Shown: positions 33,396 through 44,727, numbered from the stretch's first letter. The stretch is 64,000 nucleotides of DNA from Heterobilharzia americana (GCA_944470555.2 OX104127.1:142556786-142620785), one strand, 5' to 3'. Notes: a model not told the origin generated them from the letters alone. Translations and numbers: made by a program.

Positions 33396-33439
33396 AAGCC
33401 TTGTTGTTCATGCTTTTTTGAACTCATCAGCAAGGCGCA
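33396..33439 (-). ncRNA. Hammerhead ribozyme, family 3, deleted catalytic strand
   Basis: Stem I GCCTTG/CAAGGC is perfect, the core CTGATGA is perfect, and stem II GTTCA/TGAAC is perfect. The segment that should follow (GAAA, stem III, GTC) is reduced to two A residues, so this copy cannot cleave. Confidence 0.6.
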
Positions 33440-33540
33440 TCTGTAACCTGAACGGAACTGATGTCCCAACTGAGATTGAACTCACGTCACTCAATGATGC
33501 AGATGGAGGTGTTACAACTGAGCTATTTGGGTCGTGACTG
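33396..33540 (-). mobile_element. Family 3 tRNA/hammerhead SINE
   Basis: The minus-strand order is a tRNA-like head with A-box-like AAATAGCTCAGTTGTAAC (33510-33530 complement) and B-box-like GAGTTCAATCTCAG, spacer GGGACATCAGTTCC, then ribozyme. It aligns along its length with the copy at 57990-58180. Confidence 0.65.
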
Positions 33541-33549
33541 ATCTCATAT

Positions 33550-34190
33550 AGAATTGGATTAGGTAAATTGGTTGGTTGCTGGAGACTAGTCAGCTTTAAG
33601 TTATCTAATCATATGTGCTGATCAAATTTTAAGGATCATTTAGTAATGTTGTCACCATGCCAGAAGACTCACTATAGTGGTATACTGGCATAAGTGTTCA
33701 AAGGGGGAAGGACAATTTCAAAGTAATAGTGGGTGGGATGATTTAACTGCCATTTAAGTAAGTAGCACGATTCTGTATTTCAGCAATTCAACCACAATAA
33801 CACTATGGATTTGGAAGAAAAAATGTCTCTCAACCAGTTATTGGCTGTACTGTCCATTCCTTAGTGGTAACTATTTATACGAACTTCATCTGAAATGTAA
33901 ACAAAGACTAGGCTTAATGATTTGGATCAACAGTGAACTGTATTCTCATTGAACGATTCAAGGTGACCACCATAGCAAAGTGCATCAGAAGTCTGGGGTT
34001 TTAAATAAGTCACTAGCTTGTATCATAAGTAAGCTAGTTACGAGAAGTGTTTTAATTAGATATATGTTGATCACTATAAGAAATTTGGTTAGAATATCCG
34101 TTATTTTACTCATGAAACTAATCTTTCTTCTCTTTTTTTCAGTATGTAGAAGCCGACTGGTGTCTGTCAGTAGACGTTTATGATAAGGGT
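33550..34190. other. AT-rich stretch without recognised genes
   Basis: No repeat match or motif-bearing open frame was seen. Confidence 0.4.
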
Positions 34191-34194
34191 AATT

Positions 34195-34320
34195 TTAAAA
34201 TGTATGTATGAGGGAGGTACATCCAGCTGATGAGTCCTAGATAGGACGAAACGCACGCCCTAGATTTCATTGCTAGCCACCATCCATCATTAACATCAAA
34301 CTGAAACTATTTTAAGTATC
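34195..34320 (+). mobile_element. SM-alpha-like SINE (family 1), ribozyme and 3' flank
   Basis: The spacer GGGAGGTACATCC leads into the ribozyme, followed by the conserved TGCTAGCCACCATCCATCAT and a tail start with GTATCCGCACAGGA. The tRNA-like head is missing. Confidence 0.7.
34217..34270 (+). ncRNA. Hammerhead ribozyme, family 1, best core in the window
   Basis: The core CTGATGA is perfect, stem II GTCCT/AGGAC is perfect, and GAAA is intact. Stem I is ATCCAG against CTAGAT (one mismatch). Stem III is the short ACGC-type hairpin known for schistosome ribozymes. The cleavage triplet reads GCC where NUH is required, so cleavage is predicted to be lost by one U-to-C change. Confidence 0.75.
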
Positions 34321-34780
34321 AAGGTATCCGCACAGGATGAAAAAAAGTTTACTTATTCATAGAAATTTATTGTTAAGTCTCCAGTTCTGTTTAGACAGAA
34401 TCATTTCTAGTTGATAGACTAACAAATTACTGATTAGCATATTCTTGTGAACGTTTAGTGATATTCCATCTATGGAATTCAGGTCATCAGTATCACACAA
34501 ACACTGAGGTGTTCTAAATTCTTGTTCATTCATGATTCAATGATTAACCTATCAGAGAAGTGAAGCTTGGAGGGCGGGGGAGGGGGATCAATCGGTACTG
34601 AAAATCACAGAGGTGAATAATTAATGATAAATCGATTCTTGAAAAGGTAAACATTTTAACTTTACTAAAATTATGCAACAGAGAATTTGTAGATGACAAG
34701 TTTCTAGTGTTCAATTGTGAAGGTTTCATTGAACGGCTATATAGTTTTGTTAGTATTTACTTCACTTATCGCCTTTAATA
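34321..34780. other. AT-rich stretch without recognised genes
   Basis: No feature was recognised. Confidence 0.4.
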
Positions 34781-34781
34781 A

Positions 34782-35590
34782 GTCTTGGTTGCATTGTATT
34801 CTCTGAGCTGGGTGGTTAAATCGTGGAGCTTTCATTGTCTTTCTGGATGACATCATTATCACATAAAAAATCATGACAAGATTACTGAGACCACTTGGAA
34901 TTGGTATGGCTCATAAACTAACAAATTCCCTCCAAACACTATGATGCAGACAAAGGATACAACAACCAAAAAAGACAAACCGAATATCATTTACAAAATC
35001 AACTGCAATAATTGTAGTCAACACTATGCTGGACAAAGTGGTCACCCTCTTCGCCTTCGTCTACATGGACACCAATTGGCTATTAAACGTCACACATGAC
35101 ATTTCATCACTGATTTCAATGCATGTGGATAACAACCATGGATATGAATTCAATTTGGACAATGTAGAAATCTTGGATGGAGAGAGGAAACACGAAGAAT
35201 ATTAGAGAATTCCTAGAAGCTTGGCATTCAGTTCAGTCAGTCAGTCAGCAATCAATGGAGAGATGTATAGACATAGAACCGATCTACTAACCCATAAGAG
35301 AAATGATAAACGATGAAAAGGTGACAGGTCAACCAGAGGAACAGCCAACAAGAAAATCGATGCAGTCAGTCAATAAATGAATAATAGAAGGAAACAACCA
35401 ATCATAAATCACTTCGTCAAGGCAAGCTAGTAAATCACTCACAGAGAGATATTGACATCTCACTTCATAGTGAAGTTAGTGCTGAATATATCGTCTAGAA
35501 AGAAGATGAAAGCCCCACGGCTAAACAACCCAGCTCAGAGAACACAATACAATCGAGACCATCCACACGAGCTACAAATATTCTCCACCT
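34782..35590 (+). mobile_element. Penelope-like element: GIY-YIG endonuclease remnant between inverted termini
   Basis: A translated segment at about 34940-35100 reads KPNIIYKINCNNCSQHYAGQ then SGHPLRLRLHGH. This is the GIY-YIG core of Penelope-type endonucleases, with Cys residues before the YxG and an Arg-rich helix. Further on, 35120-35290 encodes NHGYEFNLDNVEILDGERK and, in another frame, EAWHS and IDIEPIY, the usual C-terminal signatures. The ends at 34782-34860 and 35478-35560 are inverted copies of one terminal sequence (CTCAGAGAACACAATAC type). No RT remains. The coding part is interrupted by stops. Confidence 0.78.
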
Positions 35591-35599
35591 TTGACAAGT

Positions 35600-36670
35600 A
35601 ATTTTGTCAGCCGATAGAGTGTATATAAACTTCTAGGGCAGTATGAGTTAACTCAAGGTTTCAAATAAGTGCACCTTACTGATATACACTGAAAATGTTT
35701 CTATTGGTTACCAAAAACACCATGGACTTTAATATTTCATGTCATATTTGAAAGTCATAATTAATATTGATTCTTTACATTTCCTTATGTGATGTACAAG
35801 CATTTCATTCATCAATGAAATAAAACAAAGATGGTAGATTTTGTGGGATATTTAAATGTCAGTTAGACACAAGATTAACTTACAGGCTTTTTATGATTAT
35901 TTCACGGCTACAAGGAAACTTATATGCTTACTGATTTTAAGGATTTCACAAGGACTGAATAATCATCTAAAGTATAACGATTATTTCTTTATCGAAATAT
36001 TAAGATAATTCAAATGATAACTAATAATCCAAAGTTTTATTCAATTTTCAATAAACTAGAATACTTTATCTTCAATGGTTAAATGATCAATGGTTAGGTG
36101 ATCAAAATTTACATTGGGACTTTATTGTTAAACTTGTCAATTATTGATTCGATCCTTTTGTTAGGAGAGTAGATTAACATGAGTTTATCAACATAAATTG
36201 ATCAGTATATGGATATAGTTCATAGTGTTGAATGAATTGTAAGTACCATATAGGTGTTTTAGCAACAGTATGAACGATTTGTAAAACACACTGATTGCTA
36301 GACTTCAATCAGATCCAAAGTTCACAAATATTATATATATATATATATATATAGTTTGATAATCAGTTAACTGTACCAAAATGTTATACTTCAGATTTAT
36401 AAAAAATTTCTCTCTGCATTGGTGGTAAATGGATTGGAATTAAAACGTTTTGAATGAAACTATTAGCCTCAAAATATCTCAAAGACCATCTAATGGAATC
36501 CATTATTATGAGATGTGAAACGCTGTTATATAGTCTGTGATACCATTATGTTAAAAGTTATGAAAGGAGAGCAATAAAAGTTTGGAAATCAATTTCATGA
36601 TGAATGTACATCAGTTGGAGAAGAATTTAAGACTTAGAAGTATTTGATAGCTGTTTTGTTGTTATTTGTG
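35600..36670. other. AT-rich stretch with a short (AT)n tract
   Basis: No gene is recognisable. A 23-bp AT dinucleotide run lies at 36331-36353. Confidence 0.45.
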
Positions 36671-36674
36671 AATT

Positions 36675-37064
36675 TCGAGGGAGTTGTGGAGATTTGGAAA
36701 TATTTCAAGTTGTTATTCATCCTAGACTGACATCATTTGGAGGAACAAAGGAAACTTGGCAATCAGGCAAAGCCTGATGGTCGTGAGGACAGATACTCAA
36801 CGACCACATTGGGTGGCGGTTGCGCTATATCGTGAGCTAACAGAAGTTGGAAATATGGAGCATTGGATTCTGACCCAGTGGCTAGCTCAATGGTAACGTG
36901 CTGGCCACAGAACTTGAAGGTGGCGGGTTCGACCCCTGGAGGGCGGGTTCGTGGGTGTGCACTGGTGAGGAGTCCCATACTTGTCGGACGAAACAGCTGT
37001 CTAGTGTTCCCATGTTTCCTTTGTTCCTCCAACTGATGTTAGTCTACGATGAGTAACAACTTGA
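36675..37064 (+). mobile_element. Family 2 element with terminal inverted repeats
   Basis: The left end carries GAGGGAGTTGTGGAGATTTG then TTCAAGTTGTTATTCATCC; the right end is the complement of the inner part (GATGAGTAACAACTTGA at 37049). Inside lie the body (AACAGAAGTTGGAAATATGG), a tRNA-like head at 36880-36945 (GTGGCTAGCTCAATGGTAAC and GGTTCGACCCC), and a ribozyme at 36955-37008. Nearly the same unit occurs at 54828-55115 and 57337-57868. Confidence 0.75.
36955..37008 (+). ncRNA. Hammerhead-derived sequence, family 2, C3-to-G variant
   Basis: Stem I CACTG/TAGTG, stem II GTCC/GGAC, GAAA, and a GTC triplet are all present. The core reads GTGAGGA instead of CTGAGGA, replacing the essential C3. 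The same change occurs at 55010, 57393 and 57729. Confidence 0.65.
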
Positions 37065-37339
37065 GTTATTTGTGAAATCATTCATGACATCGTGAGGAAT
37101 TTTGTCCATGATTGACCTTTTGGTCTGAAAACTATTTCTAAGAGGTCAATCCTCACGAAATTTTTAGATGAACTGTAATCTAGTACCCATTGGTGACATC
37201 TTTAAAATGAATTTTCTCAAAGTTCTAAGGAAAAGCTTTGACCTGTAGGGAGATGGTCACAGTATGTAGAATAGTTGACAGAAGTTGAAGAGTGTTTACC
37301 ATTGAATGTCAAATTGGTGATTACACGTAATTAGCAGAA

Positions 37340-37480
37340 TACTCTGAACCTGAGCTTGGTGCTTGTTTGCACTCGTCAGCAAGGTATATCTGTAACCTAA
37401 AGAGAGTTAATGTTCTCTTAGAGTTTCAAACCAGAGATACTAGAATTGAGTTATTAAGTTCAAGATACACCTTTCTTAGG
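37340..37480 (-). mobile_element. Family 3 tRNA/hammerhead SINE
   Basis: Minus-strand ribozyme at 37349-37388: CCTTG, CTGACGA, perfect stem II GTGC/GCAC, then directly CAAGCTCAGG with the GAAA-to-GTC segment deleted. A decayed tRNA-like head follows (TTGAAACTCTAAG) near 37420-37430. Confidence 0.6.
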
Positions 37481-37489
37481 ATGCAATTA

Positions 37490-38241
37490 AATCACGGATG
37501 AATGATCAAAAAATAATCGATAAAATTCGATCAGCATTTAGAACTAGACTTCATTAAACTGGTTACTTTACAGTGATCAATGAATTATTGATACCATGAT
37601 CGCCAGTCAACTAAATAGTTGGAGACTTGATCCTACAAGAAAATGCAAGTGGATGTTGCTGAAGAATCCGAGGCTAAGATGAAACAATATTCCAATATTC
37701 TAATCTTCTCACCGATTATTCATTTGACTCCAATTCATGTAGAAAACTACTAACATAAGAATTACATTATTGAATTATTCTGAGTAGAAATTGTTTCATA
37801 AAACTCATGATAATTCAATAGAATAATGATTAAAGTTGAAAAGTATTTAGATCTAAACATAATTCAAAGATCATTGGTTAGATCCCCTTCGTATTAAAAA
37901 CGTGAATTATTGAACAGAATTTTTAACGTCTATATAAAAGTATTTAGTAGGTAATAGGTTATTCTGTAATACAAACAAAGTCTTTAGATACATTGGATGT
38001 CTTTAAACACAAAAATTTCTTGTTTTAATGTTTAACATTGTAGAATAAAACCGGTTGGTAGTCTCATTATAACTGTTGAAAGTATTTAGAAAAGAGAGTT
38101 TGAAGGGAATACTTTTTTTCGGCAAATTCCTGTCAGGTTTTACAATTACACTTAAAAATTGTTCAGTATAGGCAATGCAATTGAAGGATAAGCTGACGAA
38201 TCTGGCCACATCTATGTGCATTTATAAATTTAACTGTTACT
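37490..38241. other. AT-rich stretch without recognised genes
   Basis: No motif-bearing frame or repeat. It ends in the target duplication ATGGTGATAGTTA (38242-38254). Confidence 0.45.
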
Positions 38242-38254
38242 ATGGTGATAGTTA

Positions 38255-41200
38255 ACCTCGCCTGGTTAACTAGTTTACTAGTTACTAGCCGGTCCTAAGC
38301 CCGGGTAAAGAGGGAAGGTTGGGCATAGGGCTAGCAACCCTACCTCGTAAAACAAATCTAACCGCTAAAGAAACTTCAAAGCACAAACAAAATATAAAAA
38401 ATGAAAACAAACTTATTCCCCGCTGGAATCGGAGAGGCGAAATGACGCCAGTTGGTGAAAGCCTTCGGGAAGCCAATTGGCCGATGTGTCTTCTCTCGAT
38501 GAAAGCGAAAGTAAACGTGGGGACATGGAATGTCCGCACGATGTTTGAACCCAGTAAGGCAGCCCAGATTGCAAAGGAGATGAGAAGGTATAACATCGAA
38601 GTGCTTGGGATTTGCGAAAGCAGATGGAATGGGAGTGGACTCTCCAAACTGTCAACTGGAGAATCAATAATCTACTCCGGTCACCCAGACGCCAACCACG
38701 AGCACACTGAGGGAGTGGCTATCATGATGTCCTCAAGAGCATCGAAGGCTCTCATGCAGTGGGAACCAATCTCCTCCAGGATCATGACAGCAAGATTCAA
38801 CTCAAAAGGAAGAAAGGTCACAATCATACAATGTTATGCACCTACAAATAATGCAGAGCAAGAGAAAAAGGAGGAATTCTACAGACAACTTCAATCAACA
38901 CTGGACAAGACGTCAGTTGGCGATATCAAAATTCTAATGGGCGACATGAATGCCAAACTGGGAGGGGACAACACGGAAGAGAACTAACCATGGGTCGAGA
39001 GGCGCTAGGTGAAATGAATGAGAATGGAGAATTGTTTGCAGAATTCTGTGCATTCAACGATTTGGTGATTGGAGGCAGTGTGTTCAGGCACAAGGATATC
39101 CACAAAGCGACATGGACTTCACCAGATGGACACACTAAAAATCAAATCGACTTTATCTCAATCTCAAGAAAATGGAGACGCAGTCTACTTAACACAAGGT
39201 CAAGAAGAGGAGCAGATGTAGGTTCAGACCACTATCTAGTGCAAGGAACCTTCCAAATCAAGTTAAAAGCCTTCAAGGAAGCTGGTGATAGACCTCAATT
39301 CAAGTACAACACTCGGAAACTGAAGGATGAAACTACAAAGGAGATCTTCAAAGCAGCCATCAAGACAAAATGGGAGACATCGAGGGACATCCCTGAAGAA
39401 ACCTGTGTGGAAGAACACTGGAAGTCTTTGAAAGCTATGTGGAAAGAAACCTGCACAACAGTATTAGGAAGGAAGAAGAAAGAAGACAAGGAATGGATCT
39501 CGACGGATACCTGGAAGCTGATAGAGGAGAGGAGGATGGTGAAGCAGAAGATAAACCAGTGCAAGGATGCTCAACGACAAGAGGAACTGAGCACAATGTA
39601 TAAAACACTGGACAAAGAAGTGAAGAAGAGTGCACGCAAAGACAAAAGACACTTCTACGAACACTGGCAAGTGAAGCAGAACAGGCTGCAGGTAAGAGAG
39701 ACCTGACGACATTGTATCAAATAACCAGGTTGCTATCAGGGAAGAGACCAACACAGATGAAACCAATAAAAGATGAAGAAGGAAATTTAATTACAAAAGA
39801 AGAGAAACAGAGGAAACGATGGGCCGACCACTTCAAGAAGCTCTTGAATCGACCACCACCTGCACTTCGTCCAGAAATACCACCTGCAGCCGCTGAATTA
39901 CAAGTGAACATAAATCCCCCAACGAAAATGGAAGTCCTGAACGCCATAAAGCTACTGAAATGCGGGAAAGCAGCAGGACCAGATGGAATACCGCCAGAAG
40001 CACTGAGAACAGATGCAGAGACAACAGCGGACATGCTCACACCACTATTGCAGAAGGTGTGGAAGGAAGAGAAGGTACCTGACGATTGGAAGAAGGGTTA
40101 CCTTGTCAAACTGCCGAAGAAGGGAGACCTCAGTGCTTGCAAGAACTGGCGCGGAATCACTCTCCTGTCCACCCCAAGTAAAATATTAAGCCGCATCATC
40201 CTGGAGAGGCTTAAAGACGCACTGGATTCAAAACTGCGACCGGAACAGGCAGGCTTCAGGAAGTACAAATCATGTGCTGACCAAATTGCAACGCTTCGTA
40301 TCATCATAGAACAGAGCGTAGAATGGCAATCAGCTCTATACCTCAACTTCATCGACTTTGAGAAGGCCTTTGACAGCGTCGACCGAGAAGTAATTTGGAA
40401 ACTGCTTCAATACTACGGAGTACCGCAAACCTTTATCCGCCTCATTCAACAACTATATGAAGATGCCACATGCCAAGTAATCCACAATGGGAAGCTCAGT
40501 GATGCCTTTGAAGTGAAGACAGGAGTGAAACAAGGTTGCCTACTATCCCCCATGATATTCCTTATTGTGGTGGACTGGATCATGCAGCAAACAGTAGGCA
40601 GCGAGAAGAGGGGGATACACTGGACGACGGAAAAGAACCTAGAAGACTTGGATTTCGCCGATGACTTATGCCTAATGTCACATAAACTTGAAGATCTGCA
40701 GGCAAAAACTAACAAGTTGACAGAAGAGGCAGCTAAGACGGGACTTCAGGTGAATATAGAGAAGACAGAAGTGATGAAGATACCGCACCACCACCATCCA
40801 ACAACAACAACAAACTCCAATCACCGTCAACGGGAGAAACTTGAAGGAAGTAACCTCCTTCACTTATCTAGGAAGCACTGTTTCAACTACAGGCGGGACG
40901 GACGAGGACGTCAAAGTCAGAATCGGAAAAGCAAGACAGGCGTTCATTAGCCTGAAACCAGTGTGGAGATCTTCTGCACTCAGCATGTGGAACAAGATAC
41001 GGATTTTCAACACCAACGTCAAGTCAGTGCTCTTGTATGGCTCAGAGACTTGGCGCGTCACGAAAGGCATTTCCAATAAACTACAGACATTCATCAACAA
41101 CTGCTTACGCTCGCTGCTGAAGATCAGATGGCCAGAAAAAATAAGCAACAAGGAACTCTGGGAACGAACCAACCAAGAACCTATCACGCAACAAATATGC

Positions 41201-41470
41201 AGGAAGAAGTGGAGATGGATTGGCCATGCACTGAGAAGGCCGACTGAGGACATCACGCGTCAGGCCCTCGAGTGGAATCCCCATGGGAAGCGACGAGTTG
41301 GACGTCCGAGGGTGACATGGAGGAGGTCATGCGAGGAGGAAATGAGAGCTTCTGGGCTGTCGTGGAACCAGGTTCAAAAGATCTCAGAGAACAGAGGTCA
41401 CTGGAGGCGTGCTACTGAAGCCCTATGTTCCACTAGGAACCCAAGGGACTAATAATAATAATAATAATAA
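38255..41470 (+). mobile_element. Near-complete RTE-like LINE with 13-bp target duplication
   Basis: A 3.2-kb element flanked by ATGGTGATAGTTA at 38242-38254 and 41471-41483. The 5' region (GCCTGGTTAACTAGTTTACT onwards) is shared with the copy at 47864, so this is probably the true 5' end. It holds an APE endonuclease, a long linker, a reverse transcriptase and a C-terminal segment, ending after LCSTRNPRD in a TAA repeat tail (41452-41470). The size, the tail and the single endonuclease-RT protein fit the RTE clade, in which schistosome SR2-type elements fall. The perfect target duplication and high similarity to 1-1562 suggest a fairly recent insertion. Confidence 0.93.
38319..41452 (+). pseudogene. 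Endonuclease-reverse transcriptase of the RTE-like LINE, three frameshifts
   Basis: The protein would nick target DNA and copy the element RNA. Three frame changes split it: near 38985, near 39705 and near 40800. The endonuclease starts about residue 61 of the first segment with KVNVGTWNVRTM, then GICESRW and GDMNAKLGG. SDHYLVQG follows in the second segment near 39220. The reverse transcriptase has LPKKGDLSACKNWRGITLL, palm motif A YLNFIDFEKAFDSVD (about 40340), motif B GVKQGCLLSP (about 40530) and an intact FADD box (about 40660). The C-terminal part carries SVLLYGSETW and Arg-rich blocks. The catalytic residues I can see are conserved, so only the frameshifts inactivate it. Confidence 0.9.
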
Positions 41471-41483
41471 ATGGTGATAGTTA

Positions 41484-42920
41484 TATAGGTAGAACGACTG
41501 TGCAAGCCCATTATCACTTGATTGAACACTGTCTAATGAGGTTAGGCAATGGAACAGTGAAATCCATCATAAGCTCAATACTCACCGATCTAGTAGATAC
41601 TGAGCATAAGATTGACTGAACTACAACATTTACTATTATTTACAAAGTGCCATCACAATACTCTAAGTTTGTCCTCCTCCGATTACTAAGCGCATCAAAA
41701 GCTGTAGCAATTAAAATTTTAAAGCCTAATCTATGTATTCAGAAGATGTTTGTTCGTTCCCTTTCCCTCCTATGACCACTAACTTCAACTCAGATACAAT
41801 TAAAATAAATTCCATCCCGGTCACCTGGATAAATGTAAATGTAAATATTTCTGTTTGTACTCTTACCACTGGTTCGAGACCTGTCACGGTTCAAATTTTC
41901 ATTTCACCTTCAATCATCACCTAGTATAAAATACTAGTCTGTCAAACTATGGCTGATTGTAAAAAGCTTCAAGGATTTACGGCTTTTTTATAAAAATTGT
42001 GAAGATCTTATTCTACACTATAACACCTCTCTCGTTGAAATACAGTTGGATAGCAGAATGGTGTCCTGTGATTGACTTGCAGTCTTTTGCTAAATTATGA
42101 GAAATTATTCTCAAATGCTCTTCCATTGAATCTACGTTATAGTTCAGTTTGAGATAAGTGAATTGGATCCATAAAAGCTGGTAATGCGGAAGCTGATTTC
42201 TCGACACTTTGAAGAATGGTATTTGATGAACCTACTGCTTCCTGTGTCACATCAGAACGATAAAACAAACTTGAAATAATTTCACTTAGATTCATTAGCA
42301 TCAATAGTATACGTTCTTCTATTTATGAATTTTACATGATCAATATGGATACTTTTCTCGACCTCTTCAGTCGTCTGCTAGTTTCTTAAATTACTCTTCT
42401 TTGAGTTCCATAGAATTTGTTGATATATTCCCTGAAGCTTGTATTGACTCATTTGAACAAGTAGTGCTGTCATACTCTATTGGTTCTGTCTACAAACAAA
42501 CCTTATTGATGTTAAGATCTTGTATCCAGTTTGAGTCAGGGAAGTCTAGGAGTAGGTGTTCTGATTGATAAAGTACTCCGTTATGTGATAAACTGTTATT
42601 CTTAGTACCACAGAATACTACCTCGATGATGTGCCTCAAACTGCTTAATGTACTGAGAGTGACTTGTGAATATGGATGGACTCGGTTTTTTCCAATTGCC
42701 TGCTGGCTAGTGGATGTGATGTCTTATTCCACATTATATAACACATAACCATCATACATAATCTAAAAGACTATTAAAGTGAGTGGTTTTTCTGATGTCT
42801 GTTACCAGTAGACTGGCTAAAAATAATTCTGAATACTTGTAGAGACTTCATTCTGTAACTGTTTATAACATGTGAAAATGGAGCATGTTGGAAGAGCGAA
42901 GCTTCAAGACAACATCTAAA
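41484..42920 (+). other. Mostly non-coding, with a family 4 SINE at 41810-41955
   Basis: The SINE piece has B-box-like CTGGTTCGAGACC near 41870, then TTCATTTCACCTTCAATCAT and a CTAGTATAAAATACTAG palindrome at 41922-41938. The A-box region is replaced by AATGTAAATGTAAATATT. The rest shows no recognisable gene. Confidence 0.5.
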
Positions 42921-42924
42921 GTTC

Positions 42925-43075
42925 TTCAAAATACGCGCGTATCTCAGTTGGTAGAGCACCGAGTTGGTAACCCGGTGGTAGCTGGTTCGAGTCCGGCCGC
43001 GGTTCAGATTTCCATTCCACCTTCAATCATCATGCAGTGTATGACATTCTATCAATTCATCCTTTTAGTTTGACA
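42925..43075 (+). mobile_element. tRNA-derived SINE (family 4) with well-preserved tRNA-like head
   Basis: The head at 42931-43003 has an A-box-like TATCTCAGTTGGTAGAGCA, a D-arm that closes, an anticodon-arm-like GAGTTGGTAACCCGG and a B-box GGTTCGAGTCC with a paired T-arm. The loop would place GGT as anticodon (Thr-like), but the acceptor stem is poorly paired. The body TTCCATTCCACCTTCAATCA follows, so this is a SINE head rather than a functional tRNA gene. Confidence 0.7.
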
Positions 43076-43124
43076 CTACTTTAAAGATATTTAAGTAGTC
43101 TGCTTAATCTGTATCGCCTATGAT

Positions 43125-43385
43125 TACGGACTGACATCAATTGATGCACCATATCACGAATCGACAGAAGTAACATTAGATTGCTTGACTCCAGCTCAGT
43201 AGCTGGATGGTTATTGCATTCACCGTGAAACCTGAAGGTCCTGATTTAGATACCTGGCGAGACAGGGTCATGGGTGCGCACTACTAAGGGGTACCATACT
43301 AGGATGAAACAGCTCTCCAGGGTTCCCAGATTTTCGGTGGTTCTCTAAATGATGTCACTCAGTGATGAATACTACTTTAAAAAGA
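43125..43385 (+). mobile_element. Family 2 tRNA/hammerhead element
   Basis: The body CACGAATCGACAGAAGTAAC, a degenerate tRNA-like head (43195-43255) and a ribozyme remnant at 43265-43325 (ACTAAGGGGTACC in place of the core, TAGGATGAAACAGC kept). It ends at GATGAATACTACTTTAA, like 9614 and 52320. Confidence 0.65.
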
Positions 43386-43439
43386 AACCATCTTGAAATA
43401 AGTTACAATACTACAGGCTTTCTTTCTAAATATATATTG

Positions 43440-43530
43440 ATGATCGATAGTGGCTAGTAGTGGAATCCAGGATGAGAGTTTCGTCCCATGTGGGACTCAT
43501 CAGATTGATACACCTGCCTCCCATTGAGCG
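43440..43530 (-). mobile_element. SM-alpha-like SINE (family 1), ribozyme region
   Basis: The antisense unit has the 3' flank GGAATCCAGGATGAGAG, the ribozyme, and the spacer CACCTGCCTCCCATTGAGCG. Confidence 0.7.
43463..43515 (-). ncRNA. Hammerhead ribozyme, family 1, intact core and cleavage site
   Basis: On the minus strand: CTGATGA, stem II GTCCC/GGGAC with an ACAT loop, GAAA, and an ATC cleavage triplet before CTGGATTCC. Weak points are stem I (ATCAAT against CTGGAT, several mismatches) and stem III, where C15.2 faces A. All required core residues are present. Confidence 0.7.
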
Positions 43531-43900
43531 ATTTCGTTCCCATTACCACTAGAAATTACAACAATATTTACTTCTAATTCTTTACGAAGTTCTGAATTCA
43601 AGGTGAAGTTTCATTCCGATGAAGAAGGTGAACACATAAATGTATACAAAGTCTTGTGCATATTCTTGCTAAAAGAAATTCATACTTCTCAGCTTAAATC
43701 TATCATCTGATCACAGACTAACAGTACTTAAACATTTAATTCATATTATTGACCCCATTTCTATATCCAGTACTCATTTACGCTATCCAAGGAGATTAAG
43801 CATACTTAGTCAACTAACTTGGCTAAATTTCATCATAACTACGTTAAAGATTTTAGTTAATGACGTATACTGTCACAGTGAGAGATATCCAAATGTGCTT
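43531..43900. other. AT-rich stretch without recognised genes
   Basis: Nothing definable was found. Confidence 0.4.
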
Positions 43901-43907
43901 TAATTAC

Positions 43908-44659
43908 AGTCATATAGAGAAGACAGAGGGGATGAAGATACCCAACGAACAACAGCAACAACAACAAGCACCAATCACCATCAACAGGAAAAACCTAAAC
44001 GAAGTTGTCTCTTTCACCTACCTAGGCAAGGCAGCACCGTTTCAACTACAGGTGACACAGTTGACGACGTCAAAGCTAGGATCGGAAAACAGCAAGACAG
44101 GGCTTCATTAACTTGAAACCGTGTGGAGATCTACCGCACTCAGCATAAAGCGTGAACAAGATCGGGAGTTTTAAGACCGATGTGAAGTCAGTGCTTCATG
44201 TGATGGTTTAGAAACTTGGAGCGTCACGAAAAGCATTTCCAACAAATTACAGACATTCATCAACAACTGCCGTCTACGCTGGCTCAATGCTGAAGATCAG
44301 AAGGCCAGAAAAAATAAGCAACAAGGAACTCTGGCCGGCGACGAACCAACGAAGCAAGAACCTATCGCTCAATAAATATGCATTGGAAGGAAGTGGAGAT
44401 GGATTAGGTATAGAATGAGAAGGCTGACTGGAGACATCACGCGCTAGGCCAGTTGCTCGAGTGGAACCCAGATGGGAAACGACGATTTGGGCGTCCAGGT
44501 GAGGGTGACATGAAGGAGATCGTGTGAGGAAGAAATGAGAGCTTGTGGGCTGTCGTGGAGCCAGGTTCAAAAGATTTTAGAGAACAGAGTGCAATGGAGG
44601 TGTGTTAGTGAAGCCTATGTTCCACTAGAAACCCGAGGGACAAAAGTAATAATAATAAG
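43908..44659 (+). mobile_element. RTE-like LINE copy, 3' third
   Basis: Starts with the region encoding IEKTEGMKIPNEQQQQQ (after the FADD box) and continues through the SETW-equivalent region to the family end, with an AATAATAATAA tail at 44648-44658. Frames are broken in several places. Confidence 0.83.
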
Positions 44660-44681
44660 CAGATGGAGACAATAGTTAGAT

Positions 44682-44727
44682 GCACTTGGACCTAGGTTTT
44701 GTGCTTGTTGGCATTCATCAGCACTAA
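44682..44727 (-). ncRNA. Hammerhead ribozyme, family 3, most complete copy
   Basis: On the minus strand: core CTGATGA, stem II with TGC/GCA and a CAACAA loop, a near-GAAA (AAAA, so G12 is changed), stem III ACC-TA-GGT fully paired, and a GTC cleavage triplet followed by CAAGTGC. Stem I is partly lost (AGTG instead of CCTTG). Combined with 33396, 37349 and 58105, every part of a type I hammerhead is represented. Confidence 0.65.

Noticed and set aside
35240..35262. Short CAGT/TCAG repeats as a CRISPR-like array
   Set aside because: A few tandem 4-mers inside decayed Penelope coding sequence; no spacer-repeat structure.
38285..38647. Minus-strand 120-codon frame in the 5' part of the RTE-like element
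   Set aside because: Shadow of the sense endonuclease frame; no independent motif.
42931..43003. Possible functional tRNA-Thr gene
   Set aside because: D- and T-arms pair, but the acceptor stem does not, and the sequence continues into the family 4 SINE body shared with six other copies; it is a SINE head.
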